From the NCBI GenBank assembly GCA_022606135.1, contig JABYQN010000002.1, positions 2,170,001 to 2,234,000 of the forward strand: a DNA stretch of 64,000 bases, in the 5' to 3' direction. How positions within the stretch are numbered: position 1 is the first letter of the stretch; every line of letters starts with the position of its first letter. Under the pieces are notes generated by a model that searched no databases, had not been told where the DNA came from, and was given only the letters and a program-made list of their open reading frames with translations. Origin of the DNA: Fomes fomentarius. Taxonomy: Eukaryota; Basidiomycota; Agaricomycetes; Polyporales; Polyporaceae. The position numbers and the translations under genes were made by a program. Shown here in pieces: positions 35,410-46,399 of the stretch.

Positions 35410-36443
35410 CTCACGCTCCTACATATCCCTACATCGCCGTGATGTATATGCTTCTCGTCATTTACGTGTATCATTGTCGCTTACGTTTACTACCCTCATC
35501 CCATCCTTCTAGTCGTCAGCGCTGCTACTGGATCGCTCGTGGATTGTAGTCTTAACTGTGTTTCGCACTGACTTATGCTTAACTTCCTCCAGGAATATTG
35601 GTTCTCTTGTCTAGTTTACGACCGTATGTGCTCAATGCAACTCCGCCATAGTCTAGAAGCTCATTATGAGACACGCCGCGGAGTCAATAACGGGCTTCTG
35701 CGGCTTCGATTGTCCAGGACATACACCCCCACCGTCTAGGCGCCCCCTTTCACCACAAAGTCAGGACAAGGTTAGTGGTAGTAGGCTGCATTGTTGTATT
35801 TCTTCTGTACCGCTATCACGGCGGTTCTGACGTGAAGGTGAACGGAGTAGCAGCTGAGGTATTGAGCTGCTACGCATAGTTCCTTCGGCAGATAGTAGGC
35901 TTCCTGATTGAGCGATACGTCTTTATTCCGCCAATACGGCCATTCAAAACCTATCACGGCCTCCCTCGAGGCTCCTCCTGCCTAATCAGTGAGTAAATCA
36001 TTCTGCGACAAACAGCGGCTAAATCTTTCGGTCTTCTATCTGAAACATGAAGATTCTATCTGGCTTTCTGCTCAACCGCGGTGGCGTTGCCTCTAGTGGC
36101 GGCGTGTGAGTGCAGGGGCGCAACTGATGGGCAGAGGAACTCCGCTGCTGAGAGATTCTCCCGCCGAGAACGGCATGAACGTCCAGTAGCGAGAGGAGAC
36201 CATGTGTTGTATTTCGTAAGGGCCTGCTTGCAGCGTGGCCGCCCCCATCAGGCGAGAAGCAGCTGAGTTTGAGTGTCATTCAGTCTATTCACACCCCCAA
36301 CTCGATCAGAAGGCTGATAGGCGCTAGAAGGAGTGAGATTGAAGCTCTTGCACAACAAGCACAAACATCCGCTCGAAATTGTCCCAAGCGCCCTCGCTTA
36401 CTGCTCCTGTTTCTCCGGTCTCCGTGCCTTGCTCTCTAGCTCC
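35410..36443. other. Intergenic region between forkhead gene and UTP13
   Basis: Contains the forkhead 3' UTR (T-rich, from 35410) and the UTP13 promoter. Nothing intact is visible apart from the possible broken secreted-protein gene at 36047-36266, listed separately. Confidence 0.4.
36047..36266 (+). pseudogene. Possible broken gene for a small secreted Cys-containing protein
   Basis: An ATG at 36047 leads into MKILSGF and then a premature stop. Beginning at 36051 in another frame, the sequence continues with a strong signal-peptide-like stretch (STAVALPLVAA) followed by CECRGATDGQRNS. One extra base between the ATG and this stretch would explain the break. The rest of the frame is Arg-rich and ends at 36266 without recognisable family features. 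It may equally be chance. Confidence 0.3.
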
Positions 36444-39400
36444 ATGGACATCGCCCACCGTCCCAAGCTCAAGACTGCGTACGCATGTCTTCTGTACCAA
36501 CGTGAAGCACTGCTGATCTCGCGCTTGTAGCTTCAAAAAAGGCCGGGTTATAGCGCCTTTGCACACCGCAGGTCCCGTAGCAATTACTGCCGATGGGTCG
36601 AGACTGGTCACCTGCGTTGGAGAGGACGCCTTGCTCACAGACGTGAAGGCGGGTGTAGAGGTCTGCCGGTTCGCAGGGGTGCGTGGTGGCTTGTGTTTTC
36701 TCTCTGCAGCGTCCTGACCGCGGAGCGTACCCACAGGACACGGAATCAATCACCTCACTCTGCATCACGCTTTCGTCTTCGCATCTGCTGCTGTTCACCT
36801 CTTCGCTGTCACTCCGTATCTATGAGATACCATCCTCGCTCACCCCGCAAGTAAGACCAATCAAGCCCATCCGGGTAATCGCTCGCGCGCATGACGCGCC
36901 CGTGCACGTTTGCAAATCCGACCCAACTTCCACCTATCTCGCGTCCGGCTCCGCGGACGGTGTCGTGAAGGTATGGGACATTCTCCGGGGTTACGTGACA
37001 CACCTGTTCAAAGGTCATGGTGGTGTTGTCAGCGCGCTCGTGTTCAACTACCCGTTCGATCCATCTTCGGTCATCCGCGAGCAGAAGATGCAGCTCATAA
37101 CAGCATCCGTGGACACTCGCATTCGTATATTCGATCTCTCCGCGGCTGCTGCGCGCACTAGTGGTGGGTCGAAACCGGAAGCCGTCCTCGAGGGTCACGT
37201 ATCGGTCCCGCGCGGTCTCGACGTCTCTCCGGATGGGAAGTGGCTGGTGAGCGGAGGGCGAGACTCTGTGATCCTCATCTGGGATATCTCGTCCAAGGCG
37301 GGTTCGGCGCAGAAGAGTAACAAGGGCAAAGGCAAGGAGGCTGCATTCTCACCTGTTCTTCACAAGACCATACCTGTGCTTGAGCGCGTCGAGTCAATCG
37401 GTTTACTCCGTCCAGACGAAGACCTTGCGGGCGCGCCCTCTGGTCCTGGGAAGCTCCGATTCTACACCGGAGGAGAGAAAGGTTTAGTCAAGATCTGGGA
37501 TGCACGCGAAGGCAACGTGCTCTTTGCGCTTGGGCAGGAACGAGACGACGCCACTGGTGACCAGGAGGAGCAGCGACAAATCATAGACGCCATGTGAGTT
37601 TTTACCGGAGTCTATGCGCCGTTGCAGACGCTTACAGAAGGCTCTCAGTTACGTGCCGGCGACGTCCACAATTCTGTCCGTGCATGCGGACCAGAACATT
37701 TTGTTCCATTCCCTCTCCACGCAAACGCTCAGTCGTCAGCTCATCGGATTCAATGACGAGATTATCGACGCCACATTCCTGTCTCCTGGCCTCCCTCTCC
37801 AGGCGTCTGTCTCCATGCCTGCGCCTCTCTCCGACACGCACGTAGCGCTGGCCACTAACTCCTCGCTCATTCGAGTCTACTCAACATCCTCACTAGACGC
37901 CCGGCTTATTAGTGGACACTCAGAAATAGTGCTATGCCTGGACCGGGGCGCGCAAGGTCGCGTACTCGCCAGCGGCAGCAAGGACCGTTCAGCGCGCATA
38001 TGGGCACCAGTCCGTTCACATGCAAGCGAGAATGAAGCACCCACAGTCCCAGAATGGCGCTGCGTTGCGTTATGCGAGGGTCATGCCGAGAGTGTGGGCG
38101 CGATTGCGATGTCTCGCAAGGCCTTCTCGGAGGATACAGGGCCGTCTGGCTCCAAGAATGGCGTCGACAGCTTGCGCTTCATGTTCACAGGAAGCCAGGA
38201 TCGCACGATCAAGATGTGGGACTTGGGCTCTGTACCGCTCACGGCAGGCGAGGACGATGACGAAGGAAGTGCGCATGTAGTCAAGTGCAGGAGTCTCACA
38301 ACCCACAAGGCGCACGAGAAGGACATCAACTCGCTTGACGTCGCGCCTAATGACCGCCTGCTCGTGTCAGGATCGCAGGATCGCACGGCGAAGGTATGGG
38401 AGATCGAGTACGTGGCGACTGGCGCAGGCGTGCGCGGTGAGCTCCGCCTTGTTGGGACTTGCAAGGGCCACAAACGGGGTGTGTGGTGCGTTCGTTTCGG
38501 GCGCGCGGAGCGGGTTCTCGCGACGGGCAGCGGGGACAAGACGGTTAAGCTGTGGAGTTTGGACGACTTCACCTGCGTGAAGACGTTCGAAGGGCACACG
38601 AATTCTGTCCTTCGGGTGGACTTCATCAATGGCGGGATTCAGATGATCAGCAGTGCGAGTGATGGGCTCCTCAAGCTGTGGAACGTCCGCGACGAAACGT
38701 GTGCTGCCACCATGGACAATCACGAAGACAAGGTTTGTGGAGAGTGTGGCGTTGAATGGAATCGCTTGCTCATTTATGTCTTAGGTATGGGCTCTTGCGG
38801 TCAGCGGCGACGAATCTACTATCGTGTCGGGTGCAGCGGACTCTGTCGTGACGTTTTGGCAAGATTGCACAGAGGAAGAGCAAGTCGAGAAGGACACACA
38901 GCGTGCCGCGCTCGTTGAAAAGTGAGTCCCCCCTGGAACGCCGTTCCGTGAGTGTTTCGCTGATTGTCGTCCGCAGGGAGCAAGACTTTGCGAACTACCT
39001 CGCCCTGCACGATTACCGCAACGCGATCCTTCTCGCAATCAGTATGGGCAAACCTGGTCGTCTCCATACGCTCTTCGCCTCTCTTCCCTCGTCGGGGGAC
39101 CCATCGACCCCGTCCATCACCGGACACTCCGCTGTCGACGAAGTGCTCCGCACACTTCCGGGCACGGACCTCACCCGTCTCCTCCGCTACGTTCGAACCT
39201 GGAATGCGAATGCAAAGACAAGTGCAGTCGCCCAACGCGTGCTGCACGCCATCGTCAAGCTGCGCCCGGCGGACGATCTCGTGCGCGCATTCGACGAGGA
39301 AGCCACGCTCAATGGCATCTCCAACATTGCGACGGCGGGCAGTGGCACAGAGATGGTCCCGCCAGAGGGACGAGGCACAACCGCACTGAAGGAGATTGTC

Positions 39401-39586
39401 GATGCACTCATTCCCTACACCGAAAGACATCTCACACGAATGGAGAAGTTGTTGCAAGACAGCTACGTTGTCGAACATCTTCTATCCGAAATGGACGATG
39501 GTATGTTTGGCGAACTTGGCGATGATGGAGAGGATCTCGGCAGTGCTCCCATGGACATTGACAGAGCAATCGCAGTGTCTGCTTGA
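36444..39586 (+). CDS. UTP13: U3 snoRNP WD40 protein Utp13 (TBL3 family)
   Basis: A subunit of the UTP-B complex of the small-subunit processome in the nucleolus, needed for 18S rRNA maturation (family knowledge). A tiny first exon (MDIAHRPKLKTA) is followed by exons encoding two seven-bladed WD40 propellers. Clear WD units include YLASGSADGVVKVWD, WLVSGGRDSVILIWD, FMFTGSQDRTIKMWD, LLVSGSQDRTAKVWE, VLATGSGDKTVKLWS and MISSASDGLLKLWN. The C-terminal Utp13 domain (after 38970) has NYLALHDYRNAILLAI, LRTLPGTDLTRLLRYVRTWN and AQRVLHAIV. An acidic tail ends at 39586. Introns occur after IIDAM (37593) and near 38733 and 38921. The length (about 900 aa) matches the family. It is convergent with the DUF89 gene. 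Confidence 0.93.
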
Positions 39587-39809
39587 AGCAGCCGGTAACA
39601 AAAGTATCGTAGAATCATATTTTCCTTAATGCAGTCTGCGAGTCACCGTGTCGAAGTCAGAACATGATTGGTGGAATGATGCAAATGATTCTATTACATG
39701 CGGCTACAAGACTGCATTACGAATACAACTGAATGATACAGGTGGGCGACGGAAACTTGGCCAACGGTCGGTATCGTACACTGATATCACAAAACCATTC
39801 ATTGCGATT

Positions 39810-42039
39810 CTACGTGAAGATGACCTTCTCGCCTGGGCGGCCCTCCGACAGAAGGATGACGGCCTGCAATGATCTATGAGCTAACATTGTTCGATGGAGA
39901 TCGCATCCCTGAAGAAAACAGACATACGTATTTGCCACTGATCTTCCATCCTTCCTCTTCCTTGTCCAGGCGCTCTGCGACCTCGTCGCCGTCCGGACCA
40001 AGACCAACGACGACATCGCTCTTGATAGTACGCATACTGCAAACCCTTGGTGCACCAGCGGCAGAGGCCATTGGTCCAATGGCAATCTCGAAATCTGTTG
40101 ACGGCGGAGCGGCACAGTCATAGGTCAACTAAGAAGATGTCAATGACAGCACATAAGAAGGAGCTAGCTGTGCACGTACCTTGCGATGATTCAGATCACC
40201 TTTGAATATGACGAGATCCGAACGGGACAGATGGAGGAACAGATCGGGTGCCTCGTTGTGCAACTCCCAGTACGTGAAGCCAGTGCACCAGAATGGATGC
40301 TGCTCGTACACCCACGTCCCTTCCTTGGCATATTGCTAATATCGTATAGTCAGCATCTCTGCATACATTAATAGTTGCTGCCATACCTTCCAACGCATGC
40401 CCAGACGCCGCAAACTGTCTTTCTCCTCCTCGGTCGCTTTGGGAAACAGGTGACCATATGTCATACTGTTCAACAGCCAATCCCAGTCCTTCTTCGTCAC
40501 ATCGGACACGAACCAGGGGTAACGCTTGCCATGGAAGCGAACCTCCTTAGCAAGTCCACTTTGGATGAGGAAGTCGGCTGCGTATATAGGGTCAGAGAAC
40601 GAAGTCTTGCAAAGCACAGGGAACGCGAACCGTAGACGCAGTCACAGTACAATTCGAAACCGGCGTTATCCAATACGAAATCGACTCTTCCACCAGTGTT
40701 GTCCCGCAAATTCAGGACAGTCTCCCAGAGACGCTTCAAGTGGTTCCCAAGGATATTCTTCTCTGTAGCAGCGAGGTTGTCGCCGCCGGTGGACTGGAGA
40801 GACTTGATCTGATCCTCAGTCATGTTGATGAGAAGAGACAAATCCGTCGAGTTGCCCCAAAGGCAAACTGTAGTGACGCGTCAGAGACCCGAGCAGCGAT
40901 GCATTCGACATCAACGTACTCTGCGTCAGCTCATTGAACATCAAACGCTCAGCTTCGAGCTTTCCCTCTGCCGAAAGGTCCGGCTTCAAAGAGAACGGCT
41001 CCGCGAACCGCATGGAAAGCTCAAAGACGGCATCATGCGATCGGGAGAATGTATCGCACTGGACGTCCGCATCAGTTCGAAGGACCTCACAAGACATTTC
41101 GTTCTGGACCATATCTACTTACCTTCTGGCGGAAGAACACATCATAATTCTTCCAGTATTTACTCACGCTGAAGCACTCTTGCAAGCGACGATACTTGTA
41201 TGCTTCCGCGAACAACCATGGGGCATTCATGAACGTCTTGCCTGTGCACCATCTATTTGTCAGTTATCTTCTTCTCGGAGCGAGAGCGGACATAGGGCGG
41301 AGCGAGATCGGCGGTCGCAGACCAAATGGACATGGGAAAGATTCGCGTCGTGAATTTCCGACGTATACTCGAAACTCTGATTACTCTATCACGTAAATCG
41401 CATACTCACCTTGGAAGTACTTCGCAATCAACTTGTTCCAGAGCGCGACCTCTGCTTCGCCATCATCGATGATAGGACGAAGCTTTGCTTGTGCCTGAAG
41501 CTCCTTCATGAGAGCATCCATGCGCTCAATGCATTGCACGAGGTCAACGACACGTTCCTCGTCGTACTCCTGGTTCAGCGTCAGGACAACATCTTCAATT
41601 GCCTTCCCAAGAATGGTTGGAAGACGTTGCCCCATAGTCGCATATGCGAAGGAGTACCTGTACAGATGTGTCATGTGAGTGTGGCGCGTCAACGGTGCTA
41701 GCAGAATATGCATACGTACTCATGGTAGCCTCGGAATGCAGGCCATGGCGGGTTGTTGGGGTCAATCTGGGAAGTTGAATCAAAAATGCGCATATATGGA
41801 TACTGGTGCCACTCGTGCATATATGCGTCCAAACCAGTGGCAACTTGAAGACCCCGCTGGGTCGATCGCAAGATTATATAGTTATTACATACTGTAGATG
41901 GAGACCGCGGGTACACGGGCTGGATCTTCTGCCGACTGGGCAAGTGAGAGAGTTTGAGAGCCATGCGGTTGGGGACGTCCTTGGTGCCGGTGGGGGCACC
42001 AGAGGGCGGCGCGGCGGCGTTGTGAGCGAGTTTAGACAT
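39810..42039 (-). CDS. DUF89 / ARMT1-like damage-control phosphatase
   Basis: Metal-dependent phosphatase of DUF89 subfamily III; homologues remove phosphate from damaged sugar phosphates such as fructose-1-phosphate. The N-terminal helical region includes YMHEWHQYPYMRIFDS, YSFAYATMGQRLPTILGKAIED and LWNKLIAKYFQG. The catalytic part has LWGNSTDLSLL, then the metal-binding FVLDNAGFELYCD, and near the C-terminus SDLVIFKGDLNHRKL. The final exon ends RPGEKVIFT at 39810. At least eight introns are needed. The start MSKLAHNAAAPPSG at 42039 is the first in-frame ATG; a separate ATG 65 nt upstream opens a short uORF instead. The human homologue was once reported as a carboxyl methyltransferase, hence the ARMT1 name. 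Confidence 0.9.
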
Positions 42040-42062
42040 TCTGTCCTGTTCCAAGCCAAGGT

Positions 42063-42104
42063 TGTCAGCCTCGTCGTGAGGGGGGTCGGGGGAAGTAGTC
42101 GGCC
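42063..42104 (-). promoter_or_regulatory. Upstream ORF in the DUF89 gene leader
   Basis: An ATG at 42104 in the excellent context CACCATGG opens a 13-codon frame (MADYFPRPPSRRG) closed by TGA, 23 nt before the main ATG at 42039. It is out of frame with the main protein, and I see no GT donor between the two that could splice it in. If the transcript starts upstream of it, it should reduce main-frame translation. Confidence 0.5.
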
Positions 42105-43417
42105 ATGGTGAGATGTGGAGGGGTATCAACGATGGATATGAAGTGTAGGGGGTATAACGCGACGCGAAGCGCTGGGTAAAGGAAAGAGGGTGGGATGTGA
42201 GGCACCAGGGACTAACCTGATGGATTTTATAGAGAGATGGTGGTCGGGAAGAAGGACGACTGCGCGTTTGTCAACGAGTCTCCGATTCTGGTTTTCTGCT
42301 CCGAGTCGTCCTGATCCTCGGCCATGACGTCACGCGTGGCCACTGACTAACCCCGTTTAGGCAGTGAGTCACTGCTGTAAATATACGTGCCGCCGTGCGT
42401 CGGTGCTGTGTGTTCTGCGTCGTTCGCCGTCGTTCGGGGGCTCGCCGTCGTCTCTTTGTCCGTGATGAGCATAGAGCCGCGCTGTGGGCGTGGGCGGCAG
42501 AGGAGGTCAGATGTGCCTGCTTCATTCACCACGGCCACTTGGAGTGACATCCGGCATTGTGAGCATCCCCGCTTATCACACTATCAGTCCCCCATTCGAA
42601 ACGCATCCCGCGCTCAATCCCGTCAGATTGCCTTTTTTGCTCATCGCCCCCGAGTTTCTTCCCCACCAGCCGACAAGTGTGGCTTCTGTTGACTCATCAT
42701 CGAGGCGCTCCACGATGCGAGAGGTCCCCCTGGTCTCTCTCCACCCCATCGCCGTTGTCCAACCATGCCACATGCACACCATCGGCACCCTGGCCCTGTC
42801 GCTCAACAGACTTCCGTGCCTCATCGATTCGACAGTCTGCAAGTTCCGGTTGCTTAAATGACGGCGGGGCATCGTTGCGTGCCCATTTCGCTCGCATCGG
42901 GTGCTTGGTCCGCTCCTCTAACGTACAAACGACGGAGAACCCTATAGTAATACCGTTCCGTCTGCACCGAAGCTGTTCCTTCTCCACCTGCGCGTTATTT
43001 ACGCATTCGCCCATGACTGGCGCGTTATTTTTACTAGGTTTGTCTCGGTGGGTTTGTGACCAGCCTGAGTGCGTTTCTGTGTCACTTGGCCAAGCCATCG
43101 TGGAGCAGTAACTTTGAGGCCGAGTGTGGGTAAGAGGTCTTCTGGATGTATATATTGCCTCATAATATTGATGTATAGAACGCTGTGGCGTATGTGAGGA
43201 CGATGACGACGACAACAAGTATAAGCGCCACATTGGAGGATTGCTCAGGCACATAACATAACACGCCCGAGGTTGCGTAATTTGGCACCGCACGCGTACA
43301 ATCGTTCTCGGAGAGTGTTCGGGGTGTATGATCGTCGATCGCCACAAGGTACATTCGTTGACCCGCCTAATTCCTGTTCCTACATTGCCCTGGATCTACA
43401 AGAAGTATAGGGGTTGC
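42105..43417. other. Intergenic region between DUF89 and con-6 genes
   Basis: About 1.3 kb that must hold the DUF89 promoter. A minus-strand frame of about 216 codons (43347-42697) lacks an ATG at its start and resembles nothing. A 64-codon ATG frame at 43354-43160 (-) encodes one hydrophobic segment (VALILVVVVIVLTYATAFY) near its C-terminus and could be a tiny membrane protein, or just the con-6 3' region. Confidence 0.4.
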
Positions 43418-43788
43418 TTACTGGAGATGTCCGTGAGATAGACTCGCGCCGAGAAGGGAAGATAAAACGTACATGAGCATTTTGAATCGCGCCATCAGGG
43501 TCATAGTTGTCAGACTTCTCGGAGCCAGTGCTGGCAACAAAGTCCTCTGTGTCCGCCGTACCCTCAATCTCTTCAAGCTTACGGCGCGAGCGCTCCTTGG
43601 CCTCCTCAGACACGTTAGGATTGCTGGGGGCCCTTGAGCATTGACGGAAGACTCGTAACAAGTCACCTACTTGATAGCAGCCTTGTGACCGCGCGCAACC
43701 TGTGTTGATTGTCAGCTCGATAATACTTGTGGATCAGAGAGCAGACTACACTCACGTTCTGGGCGTGAGCTTCTTCGGTGGCCGACAT
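43418..43788 (-). CDS. con-6: Conidiation-specific protein 6 (Con-6) domain protein
   Basis: A very small protein of about 71 aa in three or four exons. Exon 1 (from 43788) is MSATEEAHAQN. Exon 2 supplies VARGHKAAI, and exon 3 continues NNPNVSEEAKERSRRKLEE, together the Con-6 consensus. The first repeat is complete; a second canonical repeat is absent. The acidic tail (TADTEDFVASTGSEK, then DPDGAIQNA) leads to a GTACGT donor, and a last tiny exon reaches the stop at 43418. The donor after ATCAA rather than ATCAAG keeps the frame. Con-6 proteins are abundant, small and hydrophilic, and accumulate in fungal spores or under starvation; the molecular role is unknown. Confidence 0.85.
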
Positions 43789-44184
43789 GATCGATGTTGT
43801 TGGTTTTATACGTCTATAAGTCGATGGCAGAAGAGATGGGGGTCTGTGTGTTTGCCCCCACGACGACGAGGATTTATATGTCATGCAGGCGGCGGCGACG
43901 TGCTCCGTTGACGTAGGCCAGTCTGGCGTCATCTTGAAGAGCCAGCACCATGTCGGGAGAGATGACGCATTCTACGGGGAGGATCGTACATGTTTGGTAG
44001 TGCCGCCACTATGCGTGGATGTTCCCATCCAAGTTGAGTATTATCGCAGAGTTGCCCTTTTGGGCAGGACACTTGCCATAAGCGATAAGGGGAGCGCACA
44101 GGCGCTTAATAGTCGCTGACGGCCACTGGCACGTGTGGTTCAAGTTGGGGTTTCTGAACGACTTGTGTTGATGAAAGTAAGTTC
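43789..44184. other. con-6 promoter region and spacer
   Basis: About 400 nt between the con-6 start and the first F-box pseudogene. It holds a TATA box for con-6 and nothing else recognisable. Confidence 0.5.
43872..43878 (-). promoter_or_regulatory. TATA box of con-6
   Basis: On the minus strand the sequence reads CATATAAAT, about 85 nt upstream of the con-6 ATG. The distance and match fit a core promoter of an inducible, strongly expressed gene. A second TATAAAA-like element at about 43803-43809 is only 15-20 nt from the ATG and is less likely to be used. Confidence 0.55.
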
Positions 44185-45894
44185 ATGACAAGCCGCTACA
44201 TAGGCTGTACAAAGCTTAACGTACTGTGCCACTGGTCCAGATGCCGCCTCAGCTTGAATCGCATTCCCAGAGACTCGGAGACAAATTTACGCATCTCCAA
44301 CTCCGAGTCTGCGTGCCGGATAGCTCTCGGATCGCATGACATCCTGTGGTATCTATTCAACAACTTCTCAGCTCCTCCCTCAATACCTTCGCATGACTAT
44401 CTGTGGCGAGACGATCTCGCTCGATGCGCCCGTGTATGCCATGCGTTTTGGGAGCCCGCGGTCCGGTAATTCTTCTGGAGTTCAATCAACGGCCCTGTGC
44501 CTTTATAGATGCTGTTCGCCCCTCCATCGCCCCCTCTCTGGCTCACATACATGGTGACGCAATATGAGGCAGTCCGTTCTATTTCATTGAGTCCATGTCT
44601 CGCCCAGTGCTGACATTGCAGTCCGCAGATCCTGATTACCAATGTTCGGAATATGCCCCATTGCTGGGACAGGTTTGAGTTGTACTCGCGCCGCATTCAT
44701 TCCTTGCAATACTCGTGTCCACGTATACTAGACGGGTCAGGATGCCCTGCCGATGGTGAGAAGGCCGCCACGATGATTACGGACTTCCTATGGGTCATCT
44801 TGGACAGGAATGATGTTACGCCCGTCTTTCCTGCGCTTCAGTCGCTGACATGGATGCAAACCTCGATCTCGGATAACTCCCTGACTCGATTGCTGCCTCC
44901 AAGCATTCGCATCTGACGATTATCCTACAAGGAACAGAGGATATCGTAGAGGCTACCCTGAAACCGGTGATGGGTCACTTAGGCAAATCCTGCCCTCACC
45001 TGGATAGCTTCGCTCTACGTACACCTCATCGACCACAGTCATGTTCTACGCTCTCGTCTCGAACCCACAACTCGTCAGGATTTGCGCCCCAGTGGAAGGA
45101 GGAGAAATATCGTCAAACTCCTATACGACGACCGTTGCATCTGCATTACAAGTTTTGGAGATTCACGGCTCCGGGTTACCCTGACCGAACTCTTCGTAGG
45201 CTCCAGCTTCCCCGTCCTAGAGTCCGCTTCGATCTCGGTGTTCGACGACACCACTCCTTCGGACCTTCCCAGATGCACTGCACTATTCGCCTGCGCTGTC
45301 CAGTACAGTGCGCTGCGAAAGCTCCTCTTGCATCTTAGCAAGGTGTTTGGCTTCTCCGCATCCGGGCACGACAACCAGTCCCCCGCCGGCGTGTTGTCCC
45401 TAGCCAGCCTCCTCCGACCACTCCTCTCGGCCTGCAATCTGGAAGAGTTCATACTGCGATACGATGCGTCCAAGCTCTGTGATGACGAAGTCCTCGTGAA
45501 CGTTGCCCAACCATAGACAAATCTCCGAATCATGCGCTTCGATTTTCGCATATGCCATACCAATGGGCCGATTCCCGCCGCGCTCGTGCTCGTGCACCTC
45601 GCACACTACGGCCCTCGGCTTCAGGAGATCGTCCTCCCGTACCTGGCGCACGACGCCTACAAGCTGCCGTATGAGGAGGCGATCCGCCCTCATCCGCTCC
45701 GCCGGTTGTTCGTCGCGGATGACAGGGATCGGAGAGGCACAGTCACTTCGACGAAGGGGCACCGAGAGGCTGGCACACATCCTTGCCTAACCATTTCCGC
45801 ACTTGGATACGAGCTTCCGTTCGTTCATCCGGGGTCCCCGTCTGGCATGGTCGAAGATTTTCGATGCTTTGCGCACGCACCGTCACAGAGGTAG
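44185..45894 (+). pseudogene. F-box protein pseudogene, first of a tandem pair
   Basis: The start ATG leads to an F-box-like segment: HDILWYLFNNFS then YLWRDDLARCARVCHAFWEPAVR. TAA follows at 44467 and TAG at 44506, within the stretch that aligns to VLWS in the neighbouring copy. Reading continues in the same frame with RFELYSRRIHSLQY and FPALQSLTWMQTS. Near 44905 the frame shifts (HLTIILQGTEDIVEATL, then CPHLDSFALR) and shifts back near 45080. A stretch with FPVLESASI, SALRKLLLHLSKVFG and LLSACNLEEFILRYD follows. Another TAG at 45514 sits where the paralogue has Trp, before LRIMRFDFRI and GPRLQEIVLPYL. The lesions are too many and too exon-internal to be introns. Intact relatives would be F-box substrate adaptors of SCF ubiquitin ligases with an LRR-like region. 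Confidence 0.8.
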
Positions 45895-46399
45895 ATGAGC
45901 TAGTACGCGGCGTATTACGCTGAGTCGGAGCATGATGCCGCCGTGAGTGCGTAAGGCCAATGCATACTTTCTGGTAAATAGATATCATATAGGATGCAAC
46001 GAGAGCTGGCTGTTGTATTGTACAGTGCAAGACTGCAAGTATATAGTTTATTATGATGAGTTGCGAGTTGTATTTAAGGTTGAAATCTGAACTCCGCCTT
46101 CCCACGGCTGTGGGCCCATTGATTACCAGTCCGCAGGATCCTAGTTGTAGCAGTACTTCTTAACCATACTTAACAAGAGTCGTCGTGTACGAAGTAGTTG
46201 ATTGTGGCGTATTCCTGCCATAGGGCTCGGCCCTCCAGGGCAATAAACACGGATTCCAAAAAAAAAAACAGCGAACGCAAAGGTAGTATTCCCCAATTTC
46301 TAGCGCGAAGGCCCTCGTTGATTGGTCTCGAAGTTGGACAGCTTCGTACCACGCAGGCGATATTCAAACCGGAATCTGGGTGCGCCAGTGGGGATAGCT
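45895..46399. other. Spacer between the two F-box pseudogenes
   Basis: About 500 nt, AT-richer than its flanks, with a run of eleven A residues at about 46259-46269. No gene is visible. It may contain the remains of a promoter for the second copy. Confidence 0.4.

Noticed and set aside
42697..43347. 216-codon minus-strand open frame between the con-6 and DUF89 genes
   Set aside because: It opens at a non-ATG codon and resembles no family, and its composition is like the surrounding non-coding DNA.
44185..45894. Reading the first F-box locus as an intact spliced gene
   Set aside because: Stops at 44467, 44506 and 45514 lie inside stretches with conserved residues on both sides and without donor/acceptor pairs, so introns do not explain them.
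46255..46272. Run of A residues as a retrotransposition poly-A tail
   Set aside because: It lies upstream, not downstream, of the F-box copy, no target-site duplication is visible, and the tandem arrangement is better explained by local duplication.
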